Source of the DNA: an uncultured Eubacteriales bacterium
GTDB lineage: Bacteria > Bacillota > Clostridia > Christensenellales > CAG-138
Direction: 5' to 3'
Assembly (NCBI GenBank): GCA_900550525.1
Contig: URSN01000050.1
Location: forward strand, 1-12,903
DNA: 12,903 nucleotides
The notes under the pieces were generated by a model. That model did not search any database. It saw nothing but the letters and a program-made list of their open reading frames with translations, and was not told where the DNA came from. Of this stretch, positions 5,985 through 12,676 are shown in pieces (the first letter of the stretch is position 1; every line of letters begins with the position of its first letter). The position numbers and the translations under genes were made by a program.

Positions 5985-7701
5985 CGCGCCAGAGAACGTC
6001 CGCGCACCCTGGCTGCGCTTTTACGGCAAGGTGCCCGCGCACCTGGACTACCCGGAGGGCTCCATGATGGACGCGGTCATGGCCGTGGCCCAGCGGCAGC
6101 CGGATACCGTGGCCTATACGTTCCAGGGCGTCAGGACGACCTACCGCCAGCTGGTCGAGCAGGCGCACCGCGTGGCGCGCGCGTTCGCCGCCGCCGGCGT
6201 GAAAAAGGACGACCGCGTGACCGTCTGCCTGCCCAACTGCCCGCAGGCGGTGCTGTGCTTCTACGGGCTCAACCTCATCGGCGCGGTGGCCACGATGATC
6301 CACCCGCTCTCGAGCGTGGGGGAGATCGCCTTCTACCTGCGCGATTCCGGCTCCCGCGTGGCCGTGACGCTCGACCAGTTCTACGGCAAGTTCCAGGAGG
6401 TCATGCGCGAGCAGCCGCTCGACCGGCTCGTCGTCGCCACGGTGGGGGACGCGCTTTCGCCCCTGCTGCGCGCGGGCTACTGGCTCACCCAGGGGCGCAA
6501 GCTCAAGACGCCGCCGCTCGCGCCGCCCGCGGAGACCTGGCGCGACTTTCTGCGCGCGGGCGACGCCTACGAGCAGCCGTACCTGGTGCGCCGCGCGGCG
6601 GAGGACCCGGCGGTCATCCTGTTCTCGGGCGGCACCACGGGCGTGACGAAGGGCATCCTGCTCTCCAACCTCAACTTCAACGCCCTCGGCACGCAGACCA
6701 TCGCCATGGCCACGACGTTCGAACCGGGGCAGAGCATGCTGGCCGCCATGCCCATCTTCCACGGGTTCGGCCTCGGCGTGTGCATCCACACCATCCTCAT
6801 TGCGGGCGGCACCAGCATCCTCGTGCCGCGCGTATCGGTGGAGAGCTACGCGCGCCTGCTCAAAAAGGAGCAGCCGACCTACATCGCCGGCGTGCCCACG
6901 CTGTTTGAGGGCATCACGCGCAACCCCTACATGCGCGAGGTGAACCTGGCGTGCCTGAGGGGCGTGTTCTCCGGCGGGGACTCGCTCTCCATCGAGCTCA
7001 AGAAGAAGTTCGACCTGTTTTTGCGCGAGCACGGCGCCACCGTGCAGGTGCGCGAGGGCTACGGCACGACCGAGTGCGTGACCGCCAGCTGCCTCACGCC
7101 CTACGACATGTACCGCGAGGGCAGCATCGGCCTGCCGTTCCCGGATACGTATTACAAGATCGTCAGGACCGGCACGACCGACGAGCTGCCCTACGGCCAG
7201 GAGGGCGAGATCTGCCTGACCGGGCCGTCCATGATGCTCGGCTACGTCAACCAGCCGGAGGAGACGGCCAACGCCATGCGCGTGCACCCGGCCGACGGGC
7301 TCACCTGGGTGCACACGGGCGACCTGGGCTACATGGACGAGGACGGCTTTGTCTACTTCCGCCAGCGCATCAAGCGCATGATCGTCACCAGCGGCTACAA
7401 CGTGTATCCCTCGCAGCTGGAGAACATCATCGACGCGCACGAGGCCGTGCAGATGAGCTGCGTCATCGGCGTGCCCGATTCCTATAAGATGCAGAAGGTC
7501 AAGGCGTTCATCGTGCTGCGCGACGGCGTGGCCGGGACGCCGGAGCTGATGGAGTCCATCTGGGCCCACTGCCGCCGGCACATCGCCAAATACGCCATGC
7601 CCTATGAGATCGAGGTGCGCGAATCGCTCCCCAAGACGCTCGTGGGCAAGGTGGCCTACACGGTGCTGGAGAAGGAGGAGCTGGCGCGCCAGAGCGCCTG
7701 A
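5974..7701 (+). CDS. AMP-forming acyl-CoA synthetase / ligase (ANL superfamily)
   Basis: This 575-residue enzyme of normal family length activates a carboxylic acid as an acyl-adenylate and then as a thioester. All core motifs are visible: the phosphate loop FSGGTTGVTKG (217-227), EGYGTTE (361-367), HTGD (447-450), the hinge and A8 region SGYNVYPSQLE (473-483), and the C-terminal LPKTLVGKV with the adenylation lysine K559. The pocket segment IFHGFGLGVCIH (261-272) resembles ligases for medium or long chain acids, but chain length cannot be fixed by eye. No transmembrane segment is evident. The start ATG lies inside the end of the acyltransferase gene, with GGAGGT 5 nt upstream. Together with its neighbour it probably supplies and transfers an acyl group; whether the acceptor is CoA or a carrier protein is open. 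Confidence 0.9.
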   Translation: MRFDAPENVRAPWLRFYGKVPAHLDYPEGSMMDAVMAVAQRQPDTVAYTFQGVRTTYRQLVEQAHRVARAFAAAGVKKDDRVTVCLPNCPQAVLCFYGLNLIGAVATMIHPLSSVGEIAFYLRDSGSRVAVTLDQFYGKFQEVMREQPLDRLVVATVGDALSPLLRAGYWLTQGRKLKTPPLAPPAETWRDFLRAGDAYEQPYLVRRAAEDPAVILFSGGTTGVTKGILLSNLNFNALGTQTIAMATTFEPGQSMLAAMPIFHGFGLGVCIHTILIAGGTSILVPRVSVESYARLLKKEQPTYIAGVPTLFEGITRNPYMREVNLACLRGVFSGGDSLSIELKKKFDLFLREHGATVQVREGYGTTECVTASCLTPYDMYREGSIGLPFPDTYYKIVRTGTTDELPYGQEGEICLTGPSMMLGYVNQPEETANAMRVHPADGLTWVHTGDLGYMDEDGFVYFRQRIKRMIVTSGYNVYPSQLENIIDAHEAVQMSCVIGVPDSYKMQKVKAFIVLRDGVAGTPELMESIWAHCRRHIAKYAMPYEIEVRESLPKTLVGKVAYTVLEKEELARQSA

Positions 7702-7724
7702 GCGCGCCCGCGCCGGGAAGAAAT

Positions 7725-7761
7725 GCGCGGCCGCCGCCGGCATGGCCGGCGGCCGCCGCGC
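7725..7761. other. Large GC-rich inverted repeat between the ligase and GNAT genes
   Basis: Two 17-bp arms (7725-7741 and 7745-7761) pair at 16 of 17 positions around the 3-nt loop ATG. No T-run follows on either strand. In the operon transcript it would form a very stable hairpin about 30 nt before the GNAT start codon. It may be a processing or stability element that lowers expression of the third gene. Confidence 0.6.
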
Positions 7762-7792
7762 ACGCCATCGAAGCAAGGGGGGAAAAACGGAT

Positions 7793-8920
7793 ATGGTTAC
7801 GATCAAAGAGGCGGTCACGCGGCGGGAGCTCGTGCGGTTCATGGAGTTCCCCAACCGGCTGTACCGCGGCAATCCCCACTATGTGCCGGATATGCTTGAC
7901 AGCCAGGTCAAGGACATGCAGCGCGATAAGAACCCCGCGTTTGAATACTGCGAGGCCAAGTGCTTCCTCGCGCTGCGCGGCCGCAGGATCGTCGGGCGCA
8001 TCGCGTGCATCATGAACCGGCGCGCCAACGAGAAGTTCGGCAAACAGTACATGAACATCTCGCACATCGACTTCATCGACGACGACGAGGTCGTGGACGC
8101 GCTGTTCGATGCGGCGGAGGCGTACGCGCGGCAGATGGGCTGCACCGCCGTGCATGGGCCGCTCGGCTTTTCGGACATGGACCGCGAGGGCATGCTGATC
8201 GAGGGTTTCGACCAGCGGAGCCTGTTCTATACCTATTACAACCATCCGTATTATGTGACGCAGATGGAGCGCCGCGGCTACGGGAAGGAAGTGGACTGGT
8301 TCGAGTACCGCGTTACCATACCGGATAAGCCCAACGAGCGCATCGAGCGCATGGCGGCCATGATCCGCCGCCGCTACCATCTGCACACGGTGGACCTCGA
8401 CCATCTCGACCGGCCGCTCCCGCAGCTGGTGGAGGACGTGTTCCGCCTCTACAACGAGACGTATCTGGCGCTCTTTGGCGTGGTCGCGCTCACGTCGCGG
8501 CAGGTGAAAAAGTACGTCGGCGAGTTCCTGCCCATGGTGCAGGGACGCACGACCTCGTTTGTGTACAATGAGAAGGATGAGCTGGTGGCCTTTGGCATCT
8601 GCTGCCCGTCGCTCGACGGCGCGCAGCAGAAAAACGGCGGCCGCCTGTTCCCCTTCGGCTGGCTGCCCATGCTCCGCGCGCTCAAGAGCCGCCGCAACGA
8701 ACAGCTCGACATGCTGCTCGTGGCCGTCAAGCCGGAGCTGCAGGGCTGCGGCATCAACGCCGTCGTCATGGACGACATGCAGCACAAGGTCATCGCCTCG
8801 GGCTTCCGCTATGCCGAGACCGGGCCGCAGCTCGAGTTCAACACCAAGGTGCAGTCGCAGTGGAAGTTTTTTGAGACGGTGCAGCACAAGAAGCGCCGCT
8901 GCTGGGTCAGGGAGCTGTAG
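7793..8920 (+). CDS. GNAT-family N-acetyltransferase-like protein (long form, about 375 residues)
   Basis: This protein is much longer than a single GNAT domain (about 150 residues), suggesting a tandem or extended fold. The N-terminal half has a typical GNAT strand pair (CFLALRGRRIVGRIACIMN). The C-terminal half has the acyl-CoA-binding signature VKPELQGCGINAVVMDDM (about residues 305-325), followed by a conserved ending with NTKVQSQWKFFETV and a basic tail. The middle contains GPLGFSDMDREGMLIEGFD and PYYVTQMERRGYGKEVDWFEY, recognisable from a conserved uncharacterised family. The acceptor is unknown. I chose the ATG at 7793 because AGGGGGGAAAA lies upstream and the family N-terminus begins there; the open frame upstream is only GC-rich readthrough. 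It is probably the third gene of the operon from the 4962 promoter, 91 bp after the ligase, with a large hairpin between. Confidence 0.75.
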   Translation: MVTIKEAVTRRELVRFMEFPNRLYRGNPHYVPDMLDSQVKDMQRDKNPAFEYCEAKCFLALRGRRIVGRIACIMNRRANEKFGKQYMNISHIDFIDDDEVVDALFDAAEAYARQMGCTAVHGPLGFSDMDREGMLIEGFDQRSLFYTYYNHPYYVTQMERRGYGKEVDWFEYRVTIPDKPNERIERMAAMIRRRYHLHTVDLDHLDRPLPQLVEDVFRLYNETYLALFGVVALTSRQVKKYVGEFLPMVQGRTTSFVYNEKDELVAFGICCPSLDGAQQKNGGRLFPFGWLPMLRALKSRRNEQLDMLLVAVKPELQGCGINAVVMDDMQHKVIASGFRYAETGPQLEFNTKVQSQWKFFETVQHKKRRCWVREL

Positions 8921-9057
8921 CGCGCCCGCCGCGCCGTTTGCCGCGCCGCCCGGCGGACAGTTCATTTGCGCCGCCCGCGCGTTGCCGGCGCAGGGAGCCG
9001 CCGCGCCGCCCGGCCGGCCCGAACGGCGGCGGGGACGGCGCGCCGGTGAAAAAATGC

Positions 9058-9086
9058 TTGCCAAAATGGATGGCATGCGGTAAAAT
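9058..9086 (+). promoter_or_regulatory. Promoter of the tRNA-Val gene
   Basis: TTGCCA (9058-9063), a 17-bp spacer and TAAAAT (9081-9086). The expected start is near 9093, four bases before the mature tRNA. The preceding gap from 8921 to 9057 is extremely GC-rich, has a 14-bp direct repeat (8941-8954 and 9001-9014), and contains no gene I can support. Confidence 0.75.
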
Positions 9087-9096
9087 GGATGCACTT

Positions 9097-9173
9097 GGGG
9101 ATGTAGCCCAGCTGGTTAGAGCGCTTCGCTCACATCGAAGAGGTCGGGGGTTCGAGCCCCTCCATCCCCACCA
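9097..9173 (+). tRNA. tRNA-Val (anticodon CAC), CCA encoded
   Basis: The cloverleaf folds by hand. The acceptor stem GGGGATG pairs with CATCCCC (7 of 7). The anticodon stem CTTCG pairs with CGAAG around loop CTCACAT, giving anticodon CAC at 9131-9133, which reads GUG valine codons. The T arm is GGGGG, TTCGAGC, CCCTC. The discriminator is A73 (9170), followed by encoded CCA (9171-9173). The D stem GCCC/GAGC has one C12-A23 mismatch. GTG is a frequent valine codon in this GC-rich DNA, so the gene is probably in use. Confidence 0.95.
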
Positions 9174-9176
9174 CCG

Positions 9177-9213
9177 CGCCGGAGCAGGGTTCGCTTTGCT
9201 CCGGCGTTTTTTT
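9177..9213 (+). terminator. Intrinsic terminator of the tRNA-Val transcript
   Basis: CGCCGGAGCA (9177-9186) and TGCTCCGGCG (9197-9206) form a perfect 10-bp stem with a 10-nt loop, followed by seven T (9207-9213). It ends the tRNA transcript and marks the last resident feature before the accessory island. From 9214 to about 9411 I see no gene, only mixed AT-richer sequence. Confidence 0.92.
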
Positions 9214-9489
9214 GCTTTTGGCAGAGGGCTCCGCCGCGATCTGATCCGTCCGGCATCCGGGCGGCGCATGCTTACGGAAGAGATGCCCGTCCGCAGGAGT
9301 TTATTAATAAAAGTGGGGTTATTGATCAGGAGACAGATACAAAAGGATGCAACGGCGGGAAGCTGCCTCCGGGCTCCGCTTGCCCTCTCCCGCTTCCATC
9401 ACCGGATTCCCTTATATATTCGATACCGGGGGAAACCGCAGCGGCTCTGCAAAAACTTCACAAACCGGATTTGCCAACGCCGGCCGGGA

Positions 9490-9731
9490 GAGCGGCGCGC
9501 CGTTGACAGCCGGAAGGGAATCCCCTATACTGGTTTTGCGGGAGGATGCTCTCCTGGAGTCCCGCTCCCTTCCTAAGACCCGCCGCGGAAGCATCTCCGT
9601 GTGCTGTGGGCGTTGAAACAGATGCTGCGGAAGGACCGGCGGGGCTCTTTTCTTATGGCACACAGCTTTTCATCCCCCGTCGCCCGGTCCGTTCCATTTG
9701 CAGCGATGAACCGAACGGCAAACAGGCGGCG
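9490..9731 (-). repeat. Inverted repeat arm B (pairs with 11987-12230)
   Basis: The reverse complement aligns with 11987-12230, with exact matches such as CCAGGAGAGCATCCTCC (12157-12173 area) and GGCTGTCAACGGC (plus 9499-9511 as its complement; 12205-12217 area). Similarity is weaker than in arm A and partly visible only after translation. Confidence 0.7.
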
Positions 9732-9847
9732 CGGCGTCCGCCCGCCCCCGCCGTCCGCCGGCGAATCCGGCGGGCGCATGAGCGCCGCCCCGCGCGTCCG
9801 CGCCCTGCCGCCCCGCCGGGGCGCCGCGCCCGCCCGCAGCGGGGCCG

Positions 9848-10205
9848 GAGGTACGGGTTTGGGATGAAAGTTCTTGATTTTTTGCCTGATGGCCGCATGC
9901 AGGTCTGATATAGTTTCGATGTCAGCAGTCGAGCTGAGTGGGCTGGGGAGGTTTTCCCGAACCCTTTGCGCTCGGCTGCTGACGTTCTATGTTTTGCCGC
10001 CGGCATGCGCGTTTGGCAGCGGCCGCTCGATTGACGTCTCGCATCTAATCTGCATGGCGCTTGATGAGCGCCGGCCCTCTCCCAATATCCGCAGCGGCCT
10101 ATATGCTGCGCATGAATAAGGAGTTTGCAGGTTTTGCCCTGCCCGCCGCAGCGCCATAGCCGCCGCGCAAAGCGGCCTTTATTGATGCCGTTGCCGCGGG
10201 CATAA
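9848..10205 (-). repeat. Inverted repeat arm A (pairs with 10771-11146)
   Basis: The reverse complement of this segment aligns with 10771-11146, allowing a gap of roughly 12-14 bp near the 10190 end and a few small gaps elsewhere. Identical stretches include TCAGCAGCCGAGCGC onward and ACTATATCAGACCTGCATGC onward, each over 20 bp. The two arms are about 570 bp apart. Confidence 0.85.
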
Positions 10206-10309
10206 GGAGAAGGAGCCCCATCGATCTGGGCTCTTCCCTTTCGGGCGCTCCCAAGGATGGAACTCCTATCACAGACAGTATACGCAGCGCGGCGGAAAAA
10301 AGCAATACC

Positions 10310-12676
10310 ATGGGCGAAAATTCCGGGAAGTTTTTTTATGATGACGCTGCGCCTGCCGGGAACCGGCGGCGGGATACCCGGGGCAGCGCGCCAGAGGACG
10401 GGGAACGGGCGACCGCCGCGGCGGACGGCGTGCGGCTTTCGGCAGGGGCGGACGGGGAAGATGCGATCACGATGGAGGACGTGGCGGCGATCCAGAGCAT
10501 TGGCCGCAAGAGCGTGAACGATTTTTCGGGCGACGAGATCAGGACGGCAGAACCGTTCGCGCGCCGGTACTGGCGCGAGCTGGGGGTCAAAAGCCCGTTC
10601 TTCCGCGCATGGTTCGGTGATTGGCGGGCAAACGACAGAACCAAAGTAGACATGGCTACGGAACCGGGTGACGCGAGAGGACGCACGCGGAATGTAGATA
10701 CCGGGTGGGACATCAACGTTTCCGGGAAGGTGTTCAATGAGACAAGAACGCATACGGGATCTGCAAATATTCATGCCCGCGACTATATGCCCTACATCAA
10801 TGACATTGTTAAAAAAGCTGTTTTGTTGGACAGCTATGGCATCGCAGCAGGCAAAGCAAAATCCGGAAACACTCTACTCATGCACAGTATGTATGCCGTT
10901 GCGGATATCGGGAGAGGGCCGGAGATTATTAAACTCTATGTAGAGGAGATGCGTGACGTCAATAGCGCGGATACTACAAAGCGCGCATACCAGTTGCAAA
11001 ATATAGAATATCAGCAGCCGAGCGCAAAGGGTTCAAGCGAACGCTTTAGCCCAGTCATCTCGACTGCTGACATAAAAACTATATCAGACCTGCATGCGGC
11101 TGTCAAGCAAAAAGACAAAAACTTCCGCCCAAAATCCGTGCATCCGGCGCTGTTGAACGAGGACGGGACGCCGAAGGTCTTCTACCATGGCCCCGGGAGC
11201 GAGTTCTACGAATTCAGCACGGAACAGATCGGCGCGCGCGAGGGGTCATTCTTCTTTGCGGAGAACCCGGAGGACGCAGCCGGATATGGCAGGAACGTAA
11301 TGCCCGTTTACCTGTCTGCGCAAAATCTTGCCGATTACGATGCGCAGCCGTCGGAGTTCTATCGGCTTGAGAATAAGCGGGCGCAGGTTGCATACCTCAA
11401 GGAGCGTGGCTACGACGGCTGGTATGCGGACATGGACAGCGGCGGCTGGGGCGAGATTTCGGTGTTCAGCCCCGAGCAGATCAAAAGCGCGACGGACAAT
11501 ATCGGCACATTCGACCGGCGCAACCAGAATATCCGCTTCTCCCAGAAGGCGGACGAGGGGACCGAAAGCACGCCGGGGGAAGCGAAGCGGCAGGGCGTTG
11601 ACGGCAGGACGTTCACCTACGAGGAATTCATGGAGCGGTATCGGGACGGCGTGGAGGTCGTTCGGGTCAGGGAACTGAACACATTTCCAAGCCCTGCCGA
11701 CCGGAGGTCCCTGCCCTCGTCGGCTTTGCGGGAGGCGCGGCGGAACGGGAACCCGAAGAACACCGCGGGCAGGGCCTATATCTATTTCCCGGATACCGGC
11801 ACAAACGCGTATGTGGATGAAAACAGCTTTCGTCATGGGAATGCGACATATGATACGCAGTATGCGCTCGCCTGCATGAATGCAACAAAAATTGCGCAGA
11901 GCGCGCTTGCGGTCAATACGCTTGAACAGGATAATAATCATCGCACGGACGCAACGGTGTACTTGGCAATTGCCGAGGACAAAACTTCTCGATTCATCGT
12001 CAGATTTATTGTGGCGGCGCCGTCGAAAAAGGCAAGCATGGATGTGCTGTATGCGGTAAAAAAAGAGGGGACATTCAGTCCTTCCGCAGACAGCTATTTC
12101 ACTGCCCCCACATCTCAAGGCGATGCTGCCAAGGATAGTCTTAGGAAGGCGAATGTCCCCAGGAGAGCATCCTCCTACAAAATCAATATAGCCGATTTTC
12201 TTCAGGCTGTCAACGGCACGGCGGCGGGGAATGCCGTCCTGCCGCCGGACGTGTTGCGGCGCCTGAGGACGGGCAGGGGGAATGAGCCGCGCGTATCGCC
12301 GAACCTCCGCTTCTCTGAAAAAGTGACTGCCGAGGAGTGGGATGATGCGGCGCCGGCCGTGAGCGAGAAGGTGCTGGGGAACGTGGCAAAGCGTATTTTG
12401 CAGCGGACGGGGAGCGGGTACAGCGCGGACCGGCTCACGGACGGGCTGAAAACGCTGCTGCACGCCGATGCAGAGCAGCGCCGCGAAACGGCCGACGCGC
12501 TGGCACGGCAGGTGCCCATCCCCCGCTGGCAGGGACTGGCGGTTGAAATGCGGGCGGGGATTGCGTATTATGTGGTGCGGAATCGCGCGCCTTTCGGCGT
12601 ACTGTGTGGGCCGCGCTGCGGGGTGCGGGGAGAGATGGACGCATGCTGCAAAAATCGCTCAAATGGATGGTTTTGA
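10310..12676 (+). CDS. Truncated phage/ICE-type polyvalent protein: ADP-ribosyltransferase-like domain between two LPD3-like domains
   Basis: The open frame has 788 residues. About 95-115 holds SPFFRAWFGDWR, a motif typical of phage and conjugative-element polyvalent proteins. About 128-275 is an LPD3-like domain (VDTGWDINVSGKV ... IVKKAVLLDSYG). About 280-410 resembles ART-PolyVal: VFYHG (H293), FFFAENPEDAAGYG (Y near 326), VYLSAQNL, ERGYDGWYAD, GEISVFSPEQIK (E near 382) and NIRFSQK. About 430-640 is a second, related LPD3-like domain, then PNLRFSEK. Such proteins are thought to be delivered with incoming DNA and to modify host targets. The ATG at 10310 has a poor ribosome binding site, and coding-like sequence continues upstream in frame to a TAG at 10157. 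The last 45 or so residues read through a promoter and into the next gene. Codon use is AT-richer than the neighbours, a sign of transfer. I regard it as a remnant truncated at both ends. Domain names are from memory of the families. Confidence 0.7.
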   Translation: MGENSGKFFYDDAAPAGNRRRDTRGSAPEDGERATAAADGVRLSAGADGEDAITMEDVAAIQSIGRKSVNDFSGDEIRTAEPFARRYWRELGVKSPFFRAWFGDWRANDRTKVDMATEPGDARGRTRNVDTGWDINVSGKVFNETRTHTGSANIHARDYMPYINDIVKKAVLLDSYGIAAGKAKSGNTLLMHSMYAVADIGRGPEIIKLYVEEMRDVNSADTTKRAYQLQNIEYQQPSAKGSSERFSPVISTADIKTISDLHAAVKQKDKNFRPKSVHPALLNEDGTPKVFYHGPGSEFYEFSTEQIGAREGSFFFAENPEDAAGYGRNVMPVYLSAQNLADYDAQPSEFYRLENKRAQVAYLKERGYDGWYADMDSGGWGEISVFSPEQIKSATDNIGTFDRRNQNIRFSQKADEGTESTPGEAKRQGVDGRTFTYEEFMERYRDGVEVVRVRELNTFPSPADRRSLPSSALREARRNGNPKNTAGRAYIYFPDTGTNAYVDENSFRHGNATYDTQYALACMNATKIAQSALAVNTLEQDNNHRTDATVYLAIAEDKTSRFIVRFIVAAPSKKASMDVLYAVKKEGTFSPSADSYFTAPTSQGDAAKDSLRKANVPRRASSYKINIADFLQAVNGTAAGNAVLPPDVLRRLRTGRGNEPRVSPNLRFSEKVTAEEWDDAAPAVSEKVLGNVAKRILQRTGSGYSADRLTDGLKTLLHADAEQRRETADALARQVPIPRWQGLAVEMRAGIAYYVVRNRAPFGVLCGPRCGVRGEMDACCKNRSNGWF
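12543..12571 (+). promoter_or_regulatory. Promoter of the gene at the right window edge
   Basis: TTGAAA (12543-12548), a 17-bp spacer and TATTAT (12566-12571), giving a leader of about 65 nt to the ATG at 12643. It lies inside the 3' end of the polyvalent reading frame, which suggests that the mobile-element sequence stops just upstream. Confidence 0.7.

Larger units (their letters stand above)
9412..10205 (-). pseudogene. Decayed, inverted second copy of the polyvalent-protein gene
   Basis: Read on the minus strand, this stretch matches the plus-strand gene at 10771-12230 in the same order. The part from 10205 to about 9848 matches the first LPD3-like domain (10771-11146): GYGAAAGRAKPANSLFMRSI against SYGIAAGKAKSGNTLLMHSM, then ADIGRGP, MRDVN, and QQPSAKGS. 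The part from about 9731 to 9412 matches the second domain: RLFAVRFIAANG against SRFIVRFIVAAP, and RRASSRKTSIGDSLPAVNGA against RRASSYKINIADFLQAVNGT. Two TAG codons interrupt the first domain, frameshifts separate the blocks, and the whole ADP-ribosyltransferase part is missing, replaced by about 115 bp of GC-rich unrelated sequence. Shared exact runs of 17-25 bp show that the copies are related at DNA level, not just by protein fold. It cannot encode an intact protein. Confidence 0.82.

Noticed and set aside
5914..7872. Minus-strand open frame of over 600 codons opposite the acyl-CoA ligase
   Set aside because: The sense strand has all the ANL motifs. The antisense translation is His/Arg/Ala-rich without domains, a GC-skew shadow.
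8941..9014. 14-bp direct repeat 60 bp apart before the tRNA promoter
   Set aside because: It consists only of C and G in a region made of such words. There are two units, no regular spacing and no CRISPR character.
7508..9094. Minus-strand open frame of over 500 codons opposite the GNAT-like gene
   Set aside because: Same reason: no recognisable domain, and the sense strand has a good start and the GNAT signature.
10208..10310. Separate small minus-strand gene ending near 10099
   Set aside because: Its frame is the start of the decayed inverted copy, interrupted by a TAG that replaces a conserved codon; it is part of the pseudogene.
11246..12463. Minus-strand open frame of about 400 codons opposite the polyvalent gene
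   Set aside because: Its similarity to translations near 9500 comes from the inverted repeat read on the wrong strand. The plus-strand frame carries the domains.
12508..12520. Candidate attR copy of the tRNA-Val 3' end
   Set aside because: Only about 8 bp (CCATCCCC) are shared, which is expected by chance here.
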